A stretch of DNA of 64,000 nt, taken from Mactromeris polynyma (lineage: Eukaryota; Mollusca; Bivalvia; Venerida; Mactridae). Under the pieces are notes generated by a model that saw only the letters and a program-made list of their open reading frames with translations, was not told the DNA's origin and searched no databases. Every line of letters starts with the position of its first letter. The first letter of the stretch is position 1. A program made the position numbers and the translations under genes. This document shows, piece by piece, positions 39,481 to 50,738 of the stretch. Location of the stretch: contig JASFXZ010000004.1 of assembly GCA_032209605.1 (NCBI GenBank), positions 34,940,401-35,004,400 on the forward strand, read 5' to 3'.

Positions 39481-39965
39481 CACAAAGTCAACCTGACCTT
39501 CGGATATTAGCCCCCTTCCCAACTTCACGATCTCCTCCCCGACCGACATCGACCTGAAGATCGGGGAGTGTCTTGAGATGATCGGGGAGGTGATCGGGGT
39601 TGTTCCCTATCACTCGGGAAGCGTCGGGGTGGGTCGTATCGGCGTCGGAAAGGGCATTTGGTCAAATTTTAGAATTTCCAATACCTACCTCGACCAAAAT
39701 GAAGGTCGTGGAAATTCGTAACATAGTCGTGGTGACGTCGGGAAGTCTTGGTGAGGTCGTGGTAAGGTCGGCATAGATCGGGACAGGTCGTAGCGAAGTC
39801 GTGAAGGACCGCGCTGGAAATTTTCACCACGAACTTCGTCGACCGCCTTGCAACCCCACCAATACCATTCCACGACTTCACTACGACCTGTCTACGACCT
39901 GGTTACGACCTGGCTACGACCTCTCAAGACCTCTCAAGACCTGTTCCCGATCTTAACTTCCCTAA
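39481..39965. mobile_element. GC-rich foldback element built of AGGTCGT units
   Basis: The block is far GC-richer than its flanks. Its left part has GATCGGGGAGG units (39540-39600), then AGGTCGTGG/AGTCGTGGTG units. A long inverted pair, 39782-39803 against 39871-39892, matches at 21 of 22 bases and encloses a 67-base loop. The right arm is a run of TACGACCTGG units ending in CTCAAGACCT repeats. This suits a foldback or non-autonomous DNA transposon with repetitive arms. The frames inside are shadows of the repeats. Exact termini and target duplication were not found. Confidence 0.65.
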
Positions 39966-40668
39966 GAGCCGCTAGTCTGAGTTGTAGGTTGTTCGCCATG
40001 TTTGAGAATGAACGTCTTTTTTCAGCTGAACATATATGTATATGATTTACCAAAATTCTCTTATTATTGAGGGTATACTGTATACTATTGCTGATTGCTC
40101 TGGTTGAAAGCCAAGCAATTCAAGTTAGATGTACTGAGCATGGTGTATAGAGAAGCTACTCTTACAAACGGCGAAAAATACAACATAACCGCCTTATAAA
40201 CACAGCAATATGTATGCTTGGTGGCTCTCTCGAGTATAATTGTATTATTCAATTATCAATCAAGCGTTGTATCCAAATTGCATTCGTTTGTATATATACT
40301 ATCAGCAAAAGTTTGAGGTGGATAAAGAAACGTATCTGGACTTTGTTGACCGACATTGATGGGTGAGAAATATATTAGGAAACCAATTGTAGTCTCCTAT
40401 CCGTTTCTTCCATATGTTCCGACGTAAAGCTTACTATAGCAATATTCTAATTGCGAATATTGAGTACACATTGTCAGGGAAATAAAGACATGGTCCCTTT
40501 TTCACGGAACCTACCCAAATAAAATGTGTATCAAGTCATTGTTCAATAGGTCTGTTCTAAGAGATATACAATTACAGATGTTGTAATTGATACCAGGCTG
40601 ACAACTTTGATTTACGTAGGAATGTTGCCACTCGGGAAGAGAAGCATTGCCGAGAAACCAAGATAAAC
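39966..40668. other. Spacer, nothing recognised
   Basis: AT-rich DNA with no open frame of note. It runs directly into the first diverged unit of the 38-bp array. Confidence 0.5.
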
Positions 40669-43402
40669 TCGCCTGGTAGGTTGTAAGTCATATATAACAC
40701 ATATTATCGTCTTGTCGACTGTACGTCATATATAACACATACGATGGTCTGGTAGACTGTACGTTATATATAACACATGTACTCGTCTTATCGACTGTAC
40801 GTCATATATAACACATGTACTCGTCTTGTCGACTGTACGTCATATATAACACATGTACTCGTCTTGTCGACTGTACGTCATATATAACACATGTCCTCGT
40901 CTTGTCGACTGTACGTCATATATAACACATGTACTCGTCTTGTCGACTGTGCGTCATATATAACACATGTACTCGTCTTGTCGACTGTACGTTATATATA
41001 ACACATACGATGGTCTGGTAGATTGTACGTCATATATAACACATGTCCTCGTCTTGTCAACTGTACGTCATATACACCACATGTCCTCGTCTTGTCAACT
41101 GTACGTCATATATAACATATGTCCTCGTCTTGTCAAATTTACGTCATTTATAACACATATCCTCGTCTTGTCAAATGTACATCATATATAACACATGTCC
41201 TCGTCTGGTCAACTGTACATCATATATAACACATGTCCTGGTCTGGTCAACTGTACATCATATATAACACTGTCATATCCTCGTCTTGTCGACTGTACAT
41301 CATATTTAACACATGTCCTCGTCTTGTCAATTGTACGTCATATATAACATTATGTCCTCGTCTTGTCAAATATACGTCATTTATAACACATATCCTCGTC
41401 TTGTCAACTGTACGTCATATATAACACATGTCCTCGTCTGGTCAACTGTACATCATATATAACACAGCCATATCCTCGTCTGGTCAACTGTACATCATAT
41501 ATAACACAGCCATATCCTCGTCTTGCGACTGTACATCATATATAACACGTGTCATCGTATTGTTCACTGTACGTCATATATAACACATGTCCTCGTCTTG
41601 TCAACTGTACGTCATATATAACACATGTACTCGTCTTGTCGACTGTACGTCATATATAACACATATCCTCGTCTTGTCCACTGTACGTCATATATAACAC
41701 ATATCCTCGTCTTGTTCACTGTACGTCATATATAACACATATCCTCGTCTTGTCCACTGTACGTCATATATAACACATATCCTCGTCTTGTTAACTGTAC
41801 GTCATATATAACACATATCCTCGTCTTGTTCACTGTACGTCATATATAACACATATCCTCGTCTTGTCCACTGTACGTCATATATAACACATATCCTCGT
41901 CTTGTTCACTGTACGTCATATATAACAAATGTCTACGTCTTGTTCACTGTACGTCATATATAACACATATCCTCGTCTTGTCCACTGTACGTCATATATA
42001 ACACATATCCTCGTCTTGTCCACTGTACGTCATATATAACACATGTCATCTTCTTGTCCACTGTACGTCATATATAACACATATCCCCGTCTTGTCCACT
42101 GTACGTCATATATAACACATATCCTCGTCTTGTCCACTGTACGTCATATATAACACATATCCTCGTCTTGTTCACTGTACGTCATATATAACACATATCC
42201 TCGTCTTGTCAACTGTACGTCATATATAACACATATCCTCGTCTTGTTCACTGTACGTCATATATAACACATATCCTCGTCTTGTCAACTGTACGTCATA
42301 TATAACACATATCCTCGTCTTGTTCACTGTACGTCATATATAACACATATCCTCGTCTTGTTCACTGTACGTCATATATAACACATATCCTCGTCTTGTC
42401 CACTGTACGTCATATATAACACATATCCTCGTCTTGTTCACTGTACGTCATATATAACACATATCCTCGTCTTGTTCACTGTACGTCATATATAACACAT
42501 ATCCTCTTCTTGTCCACTGTACGTCATATACAACACATATCCTCGTCTTGTTCACTGTACGTCATATATAACACATATCCTCGTCTTGTTCACTGTACGT
42601 CATATATAACACATATCCTCGTCTTGTCCACTGTACGTCATATATAACACATGTCCTCGTCTTGTTCACTGTACGTCATATATAACACATATCCTCGTCT
42701 TGTTCACTGTACGTCATATATAACAAATGTCTACGTCTTGTTCACTGTACGTCATATATAACACATATCCTCGTCTTGTCCACTGTACGTCATATATAAC
42801 ACATATCCTCGTCTTGTTCACTGTACGTCATATATAACACATATCCTCGTCTTGTTCACTGTACGTCATATATAACACATATCCTCGTCTTGTCCACTGT
42901 ACGTCATATATAACACATATCCTCGTCTTGTTCACTGTACGTCATATATAACACATATCCTCGTCTTGTTCACTGTACGTCATATATAACACATATCCTC
43001 TTCTTGTCCACTGTACGTCATATACAACACATATCCTCGTCTTGTTCACTGTACGTCATATATAACACATATCCTCGTCTTGTTCACTGTACGTCATATA
43101 TAACACATATCCTCGTCTTGTCCACTGTACGTCATATATAACACATATCCTCGTCTTGTTCACTGTACGTCATATATAACACATATCCTCGTCTTGTTCA
43201 CTGTACGTCATATATAACAAATGTCTACGTCTTGTTCACTGTACGTCATATATAACACATATCCTCGTCTTGTCCACTGTACGTCATATATAACACATAT
43301 CCTCGTCTTGTTCACTGTACGTCATATATAACACATATCCTCGTCTTGTTCACTGTACGTCATATATAACAAATGTCTTCGTCTTGTCCATTGTACGTTA
43401 GC
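40669..43402. repeat. 38-bp tandem array (about 72 units)
   Basis: Units of 38 bp: CTGTACGTCATATATAACAC followed by ATATCCTCGTCTTGT and CCA/TCA/CAA/CGA. The left third (to about 41600) is heterogeneous, with GTCGA or GTCAA junctions and several length variants. The right two thirds are nearly uniform. The rare unit CAAATGTCTACG recurs at 41926, 42724 and 43218, offsets of 798 bp (21 units) and 494 bp (13 units), showing block duplication. No coding capacity. Confidence 0.98.
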
Positions 43403-43599
43403 GTATTGTACCAAAAAGCTCAAATACAGGTTATATCAATCATAAGCTCCGTGTATTACATAATGACTTCTTAAACGCTTCAATAGGGTCGTTGGTTGCA
43501 ATCCCAGTGGACTGTGATGATATAATGTACTGGTTGACTTCATTGAAAGATAATAGCACTAAATGAAGTGAAGTATGACGTTCTAAATATAGGGGTCAT
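43403..43599. other. Short spacer
   Basis: Unremarkable DNA between the 38-bp array and the SINE relic. Confidence 0.4.
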
Positions 43600-43740
43600 C
43601 GAGGCGGATTGTATTTCGGATCGGATCTGCAACTGAGACGTTTTTTAAAGTTTCTCCCGCAGTGATGGCGGGATTCGAAATCAAGATTCCCGATCAGAAG
43701 TCCTGCGCTCTGGTCTCCCTTCACTCGAAACGTTAACATT
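43600..43740 (-). mobile_element. tRNA-derived SINE relic
   Basis: On the minus strand a tRNA-like head is visible: GACCAGAGCGCAGGACTTCT, then GATCGGGA, then the B box GATTTCGAATCCC (43670-43682). This matches the anticodon-arm and T-arm layout of an arginine-type tRNA with a degraded A box. It is followed by GCCATCACTGCGGGAGAAAC and a non-tRNA body. The lack of a tRNA acceptor stem and the attached body make a SINE more likely than a functional tRNA. Confidence 0.65.
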
Positions 43741-43852
43741 TAAGACAAATTTTAAACCACTGAAATTGACATTCCATTGATGGTGTGAAATGACTCCAAC
43801 GAATATAAAATACATATTTAATGTATACTTATACCCAAATGATCGGCTTGAC

Positions 43853-44055
43853 CATTCCTTGTATTCCATTCCCTTTTCCCTTATTTATGTACCCTTTAGC
43901 CTCCACAAATGCCTTATGTTTTATGAATTGTTGTTTTTCCGGAGGTCTGTGTGGAGAGGCATTGACTATGTATGTTGCGTTTCCTGTAGCAACTTATTAT
44001 CTCTCTTTTAACACCAAATGTATATGGACCTTCTGTACAAATTCCCTTTAAGACG
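43853..44055 (+). repeat. Dispersed repeat R1, copy C
   Basis: Begins at ACCATTCCTTGTATTCC and continues with TATGTACCCTTTAGCCTCC, ATGCCTTATGTTTTATG, TTTTTCCGGAGGTCTGTGTG, GAGGCATTGACTATGTATG and CTGTAGCAACTTATTATCTC. It links the 3.6-kb copy (3' half) and the 30.5-kb copy (5' half) and so defines the family consensus. Confidence 0.75.
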
Positions 44056-45258
44056 GCCTTGCAATCAACTCCTCCTCAGTAAGAAGAATATTTTCATGAA
44101 CTAAAAGCATGACCGACAGAACCAATGGTGGTCGTATAAGTGATGTCTCATTGCAATTTCAACTAATGAGCTTTCAAGATATTTTTTCTCAACACTCACG
44201 GTTGCTTGCATTCGTTCTACGACAGCTGTATGAATAACGCACTTGACTAAAATGAGAGAAAGCTAAGCATACTCGAAGTTGATTTGTTTCAACAATTGTC
44301 GATAGATACGAGTATCCTAGCAACATGAGTGTAAGCTGTCCACTCTGATAGAACATAATTGTCTATTCCCTTACTCCTGATGGAATTGGACACTCTCCGC
44401 AGATTTCGGACAAATAATATATTCCGGTAAAAGTAAATAAAGGACGGATCATTCCGTTAATGGTAACTATTTTATTAAAAATCAGTTCTGGTCAGCGATT
44501 GAAAACTGATTTCTATATCACAAAGATCGAAGTTCTCTGACCTGTTAACCAATCTACATTTTAATTTATTTAAATTAATTCAATAACGTTAAACTTTATT
44601 GATATGACACACGAGAAGAGGTTGAAATCCGTCGCGTGCGTGTTACAGACTTAATTTCATATCTGATGTGGTTTTAATTTAAAAGTTGTCGACTGACGTG
44701 AGATTAATGGATGGTTATGTATTTCAATATGCCAGTCTTCAGTCGACACTGCATGATATCGTGAGTTTGATTTGTTATTTTAGTCATGAAACGTCGTTAT
44801 CTGCATACATAATTGAAATTTGATTGAGACAAACAGACAATGCATTACAGAAGTGACAACAGATTACAAAGTGGGAGTTGGATTGATCGTTTGAGCTTGA
44901 GGGATTGTTTTGAAATTATTATTAAATTATTCAATGATTATTTAATAATTATAATGTATTATGCAACGTAATTTTATCACGTTTTGGACAGAAATTAATA
45001 TTCCGCGCAGTTTTGATTTAAGACCTTTGGATGAAAGTTGAAAGGTTTATGTGATTTATCGCAAAGTCATTAAACAACATTAGAATGCCTAGTTGCAGGA
45101 ACACGTTGTTTTTTTGTATCATTAAAATGTCGAGAAAATACCATTACAGTAATTGACTTCTTTCAAACTTCTTGAAAACAAAATACTGATGATATTTGAT
45201 CTTCTCTTCTTAACAGCATGGGATTGTCTGTGAAACATGTGTCAAAGATGGTCAGTAA
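44056..45258. other. AT-rich spacer
   Basis: A fragment GACCGACAGAACCAATGG near 44111 resembles the inverted MITE motif of 57.2 kb. Otherwise nothing recognised; 44900-44960 is almost pure A/T. Confidence 0.45.
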
Positions 45259-45444
45259 TACAGTCTGATAGGACCTCGTTCATTTAAATTCATCGGGTCC
45301 GAAATTTCATTTCGAATAATACATCGTTTCGAATAACCCACTTAAATTCGATGTGCCTAAGAAGATGCAATGGGATCTGACATTTATTCGGATGAGACCA
45401 AGTATTTGGATAGAATGGTGTCGAATAATCGAGGTCCGACTGTA
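45259..45444. mobile_element. pogo/Tigger-type MITE
   Basis: A 186-bp element bounded by TA on both sides, with inverted ends TACAGTCTGATAGGACCTCG and, on the right, CGAGGTCCGACTGTA. The end sequence CAGTCGGACCTCG with a TA target duplication is typical of pogo/Tigger-like non-autonomous elements. The interior has no coding capacity. Confidence 0.8.
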
Positions 45445-45858
45445 GTATCTTCAATCTCCCATACAGTACTATCGATATATTATTAAAAAGGAATATTAAA
45501 GTATGAATTAATATATAGTGAGTAATTCGCACAAAAATAAATGGTCTTACTTGCTATTATGCTGTTTCCACGAGGTTGTAGTTTTGAACCGAGGCAAAAA
45601 AAACGACTTATTGCATTAATTACGGGCATTTTCCCTAAATCTGCAATGAGCTATATTACTCTAAATTAATACAAAAAATGCACGTGTACTAAAAACGGTT
45701 TTAAGTAAACTCGGAACATTTCATTTCACAAAGGCATAATAGCCTTGATAATCATTTGACATATTTAACAGTGATATCTCTGAATAGCGAAAGGCGTCAA
45801 GAAGAGAGTAAATGGACTTATGAAAGGATGGAGAAAGCGTTAAGATAAGTCTTTATCT

Positions 45859-46092
45859 GGGGCGGTATTCACAAAACATCTTAATGTTTACCTTAAGATT
45901 GTTCTTATTCTTATTTTCTTTTCCTTAGTTAAAGATAAGAAATAAAAAAAACTTAACATTTTCATCAGTGCCACTTCAGGATTTCCTTAGCGAAGGAAAG
46001 TACTAACTTGAAGAAAAAAAAATCTAAGGAAAATGGACGCCACCTTATCTTTAAAGAAAGAAAAAAGCGATATATAAGATGCTGTTCGGGAA
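45859..46092. mobile_element. Foldback MITE of about 235 bp
   Basis: Starts with GGGGCGGTATTCACAAAACA and TCTTAA, and ends with TAAGATGCTGTTCGGGAA, an imperfect inverted match of the start. Nested inverted pairs lie inside: TTTTCCTTAG (45919) with CTAAGGAAAA (46024), and the palindrome TTTCCTTAGCGAAGGAAA at 45982-45999. The superfamily is not clear. The overlapping short frames on both strands are shadows. Confidence 0.6.
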
Positions 46093-46534
46093 AACTATGC
46101 GTTTTAAACCAGGCCAGGGAATTTAGTTTGACACAATTGCGTATGATAGCGTCTTCTTCTGATTCCAGAATAATGGTTTTGCAGTTAAGTACTAAGACGT
46201 TTTGCAAACTCTCTGGTGAAATAACTGCCTAGTTTATAAGTCGCTTACATTGTCCACAATCTTCACAATACGTAAATTACCGTAGGAGAAACTCATTTTT
46301 TGTGTGAATAAAAAAAAGGACAAATTCTGGTAGCTTATATTGCCGACACATATTGCACCGATTTCTGTAATACACGAGATGCGTGTGTTAAAAAGGAATC
46401 CGCAAGAAATAATTCATAGTAAGCTCTCAAACTGCAGATTGTATTAAGATAAAGCCATTAAGGCTTACGTCTCGGATGTTTACAGAACAAATCCCCCAGG
46501 AGGTATCTTCTTAGACACGTTGAATTGAATTGAG

Positions 46535-46607
46535 CCTTTCGAAGCCATGTATAAATCGAAATAATAGTTCGGACCCGATGAATTCGAATTAACGAGGTCC
46601 GACTGTA
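46535..46607 (-). mobile_element. End of a second pogo/Tigger-type MITE
   Basis: On the minus strand this reads TACAGTCGGACCTCGTTAAT, then TCATCGGGTCCGAA. It matches the left end of the 45259 element over about 65 bases but in opposite orientation. No matching second end was found close by. It may be a fragment, or the partner of 45259 in a larger inverted-end element. Confidence 0.65.
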
Positions 46608-46884
46608 GAATGAAATATTTGATTTAAAATTGGATTTGTATACATTAGTTTTACTGGAAGGAGAACGACGTTTATTTATAAAATACTATTAATAGTATGC
46701 ACATGTGTCATCTTAATTAACATGTTTTAAGCATTTGTGAAACATGTTGTAATACAAGGAAAACGTTTTTCCATCAATTCCGTAGAAGCTTCGGTATAAA
46801 CCGTATAAAGTGGTTTGCAGGTGTTTATTCATTATTCAACGAATTTGAACATTTAGCTGTATGTACAGCACAGTAAGTCATTAA

Positions 46885-47650
46885 ATATTTTTTGTATTGC
46901 CAGGTGTTGTCCATGTATATATTTTGTATTGCCAGGTGTTATCCATGTATATATTTTGTATTGCCAGGTGTTATCCATGTATATATTTTGTATTGCCAGG
47001 TGTTATTCATGTATATATTTTGTATTGCCAGGTGTTATCCATGTATATATTTTGTATTGCCATGTGTAATCCATGTATATATTTTGTATTGCCATGTGTA
47101 ATCCATGTATATATTTTGTATTGCCAGGGGTTATTCATGTATATATTTTGTATTGCCAGGTGTTATCCATGTATATATTTTGTATTGCCAGGTGTTATCC
47201 ATGTATATATTTTGTATTGCCAGGTGTTATTCATGTATATATTTTGTATTGCCAGGTGTTATCCATGTATATATTTTGTATTGCCATGTGTAATCCATGT
47301 ATATATTTTGTATTGCCATGTGTAATCCATGTAAATATTTTGTATTGCCATGTGTAATCCATGTAAATATTTTGTATTGCCATGTGTAAACCATGTATAT
47401 ATTTTGTATTGCCATGTGTAATCCATGTATATATTTTGTATTGCCATGTGTAATCCATGTAAATATTTTGTATTGCCATGTGTAATCCATGTAAATATTT
47501 TGTATTGCCATGTGTAAACCATGTATATATTTTGTATTGCCATGTGTAATCCATGTATATATTTTGTATTGCCATGTGTAATCCATGTAAATATTTTGTA
47601 TTGCCATGTGTAATCCATAAAAAATATTTTAAATATATTTTGTTTTGCCA
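46885..47650. repeat. 32-bp tandem array (about 23 units)
   Basis: Units of 32 bp: ATATATTTTGTATTGCCA followed by GGTGTTATCCATGT or TGTGTAATCCATGT. The first form dominates the left half and the second the right half; a GTAAATATT variant marks the far right. The final unit fades at 47620-47650. All three minus-strand frames of the second form lack stops, so long overlapping frames appear on that strand with a 96-bp (32-residue) period. Confidence 0.97.
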
Positions 47651-47879
47651 AATCTAACAGCATGAATTGAATGTATTGCTTGAAAGTAAAAATGCTAAAA
47701 CTTGAATGAAACACAACAGTTGTAAATATGTGACAAACACCGTCAACAGTATACTCCTCGGGAAAACGTGAGTTTGTAGCAGATACACTGAAAAACGACA
47801 AGAAAATAAAATGTCTGAATAGAAATTCGACCCACAGCTTGACACACGATTTCTTCATGTTAGATCTGGTAATTCCCAT
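47259..47879 (-). other. ATG-initiated frame: unique N-terminus reading into the 32-bp array
   Basis: The frame has a true ATG at 47877-47879 and about 88 unique residues, including a hydrophobic run (FLFRHFIFLSFFSVSA) that could act as a signal anchor. It then runs into a repetitive tail made from the 32-bp array (HGNTKYIHGLHMAIQNIYM and similar). 206 codons in all. Since the array is stop-free in every minus frame, the long tail is not evidence of coding. Probably chance. Confidence 0.12.
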
Positions 47880-48171
47880 ATACGAACAATATTTCTAGAA
47901 ACATGTTATTTACTCCAAATTGATGACAAATTTAGACACACAACCGAACATTATTGTTATATACAGTCCTCTCTGGGTCGATCAATTTGCCAAACAATCT
48001 TTAATTAAGCATTACGCTGCACTACGGTAACAAACGAAAGACAGAGGCATAATTTAGATCAGTACATGAGCTTCCGTAGTATAGTGTAGACCAAATTCTG
48101 GGAATCCGATTGGTGTGATATGGTATTTATAGCACATGTCTTTGAGTAAAGAAACAGATCAAACGAAGAAA
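47651..48171. other. Spacer
   Basis: Contains the unique N-terminal part of the minus-strand frame described above; otherwise nothing recognised. Confidence 0.4.
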
Positions 48172-48356
48172 TACAGTACACTCTCACTTAAAGACCATCT
48201 CAATGATAAGACCACCTCCAAATCAAGAACACAATTTGCAAGTCTATTTTCACTGTTTTACTCTTTGTTCAACCTCGACATTAAGACTACCTCAATAAGA
48301 AGCCCAACTTTTCAAGGGTTCCAAGGATGGTCTTAATGTTAACGTATTACTGTGTA
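48172..48356 (+). mobile_element. pogo-like MITE, family 2, copy 1
   Basis: About 185 bp starting TACAGTACACTCTCACTTAA and ending GTATTACTGTGTA. The interior matches the 55.2-kb copy closely: AAGAACACAATTTGCAAGTC against AAGAACACAGTTTTCAAGTC, TTTTCACTGTTTTACTCTTT against TTTTCACTGTTTTGCTCTTT, then TTCAACCT and TTAAGAC. The ends are more degraded than in that copy. Confidence 0.8.
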
Positions 48357-50738
48357 TGGAAACAGTTATGATGTATGCACCAACATGGAAATCATTTATT
48401 ACAATACTGACCCATGCATATTTATGTCTTACCAATTTCCTGACAGAAATATTGCATTACTGAAACATGACACGCGTATCCTGTAACAATGCTTCTAATC
48501 ACTGGCAAAATAATTTGGCTTCATCCCACCAAGATTGTAAGGTATATAACAATGTGATTGAGGACCACACCTTCTATAACGGATCGATTACACCTGACGT
48601 AAGCGAGACATACGCAATTTCAGAAGCTCTATGAAAGTTTTCATTTCCCATTAGCATTTTCTAAAGTCGTTCAGTGACATTTTATTTCGTTTGATAAGTA
48701 AGAAAGTGTTAATATGAAATAGCAATTACCCAAAACAATAAACACGAATCCGTGATGATACGTGAGTTAGTAAAAACTATTTGTTTCTACTTCAAACAAC
48801 AAGAACATGTGAACGAAGTAAAACTATATACATGTTGAAAGTTTAGTGGTGCATGTTGGTTATGTTCGTAAAATATGTGACGTATAAAATTTTCAATTTG
48901 AAATCCAGATATACAAAATAGAATGCTTTAATACCAGTCTGCGGAAACCATTTTTGCACAAAACCAAAGGTGTTAAACAATTACATGATGGCTATATCAT
49001 ATAACACACATTCTATCTTATTTTGAATTGACAATTTATATTCTTTCCCGAACATCAGATTGGCTATTTAGTATTCAGATATTCGGACGTAAGAATGAAC
49101 AATCTAATATTCGTCGTCTCCCCTGTAAGAATGTAAGAGTATCTTATCTGAGATGTAAGATATTTATCTTGCAATTCACACATTAAGCTAGACAAATTTC
49201 ATGTGTACCTTGGGAACTGATTTGCACATATTTGTGTCTTCAATGTACGTCATTAATTGCGATGATCGTGGAAGGCACATCAAAAGGATATCAATACCAT
49301 CACAAATCTTAGCATAGCATTGCTTAATTGTTGTTTGTACGTAGGTATTCATTCCAGCAAGTCTATTTCAGTTTAATGGTTTAACAAAAAAATGTAATTT
49401 GGTTAAAGAATACATCTATTGTGAAATAGTCTTTTATCGTTCCAACATGGAACATCGTAGTACATTTGGAACTCACTATAATGTTCGCATCGTCTAGTAT
49501 GTGTATGTATTGCAAAGAGAATTAAAGATGTATCTGGCTCATCTGAACATAAAATGTTTGAATTGGTTTCATCCAGTTTTGTTGTTGCATTGGTTAAAAC
49601 ACCTCTTATAAGAATCATTGCAATGTATAACCGATTGAAAATATTTTTTTTACCATATTACTAACAGACAAAACTTGTAAAATAGCCTGATTCATGAAAA
49701 AATGGAACGAACGAACGAACCAGTAAAAAATCCGTTTTCTACTCTGTTGAGGTTTAAACGAACGAAAAAATAAACCTTAACAGTAAAATTACCGTTTTCT
49801 ACTCCGTTTGAGGTACGAACGAACGATCGAACTAGCGTTGTTGTTTCGTGGAGTATTGCAATGTTAAGTCATTGACATTTTACGCGCACGGGAGACGATT
49901 TCTATACCTAACCTGCAGCGGACGCACTATGATCGGGCTACTGACAAAATTGAAATTTGATCACTGTCATTTCTACCCAGTCTGCATGTTTTTTAATCAA
50001 GTTGTAGTATTGTTAACAGAAGTTCTCAAATCAACAATCTGTAAATAATAGAATGGTAATGGTTTCTGTTATGTGTTAAAGGTATTTTCAGATTATGGTA
50101 TGTTTTCGTTGAAGAATGTGATAAAAAAATATGTTCGAAAGATTCGCGTTGGCAACATTAAATGTAAAACAACCATTAATGTAAACCGTACATGGCGGGT
50201 TGTTTTGCCAGAACATGTAACCATGACGATACGCATATATATTTTCATCGAGTGTTTAAGTTCTGCTACCGAATGATTGCGTTGTAACGAGATTTCACAT
50301 CCTTGGAAGAAATCTGAAGTACACAATCATATTATCATAGAAATAAATACAAAAAATGAAAGATTGGAAGAATGTTTGCAATTTGCGGGATATTGTCTCA
50401 GACTCGGGATTAAGGCTAAACGGCCTTAACTTTGTTATCATCTTCATTCCAGCGGATTTCTTCGGATAATTTCCTTGTTAATGATATCTCTTTTTTTCAT
50501 ATTTTTGTGCATAATAATTGAATTTGGAATATTCCTTTGTTATCCGACGTAAAAAGTTAGGAGAATGTGAGAATATTTGATCTTCTCCAAAAGTACTTTT
50601 TTAATATATAGTTGTTTGTATTCATGGTATAAAGGACATTATTATATGAAATGAAATTCGTCTTCTAAAACATTACATAGTTGTCATTTTCTTTCTGATC
50701 GTGGTTTAGCATTGGTCAGTGAACGGTCAAATGGGAAA
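48357..50738. other. AT-rich spacer with a small duplication
   Basis: At 49705-49826 two copies of a segment (CAGTAAAA...CCGTTTTCTACTC...TTGAGGT) lie exactly 60 bases apart, flanked by AACGAACGAACG runs. No gene recognised; several short frames look like chance. Confidence 0.5.

Noticed and set aside
39669..40045. Short proteins in the GC-rich foldback element
   Set aside because: Overlapping frames on both strands made of the AGGTCGT repeat units; no domain.
43670..43730. Functional arginine tRNA gene (minus strand)
   Set aside because: The A box is degraded, no acceptor stem could be paired, and a non-tRNA body follows; a SINE head is more likely.
45965..46232. Opposing 74- and 80-codon genes
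   Set aside because: They lie on the palindromic interior of a foldback MITE and mirror each other.
46892..47607. Several plus- and minus-strand proteins in the 32-bp array
   Set aside because: All are translations of the same 32-bp unit in different frames.
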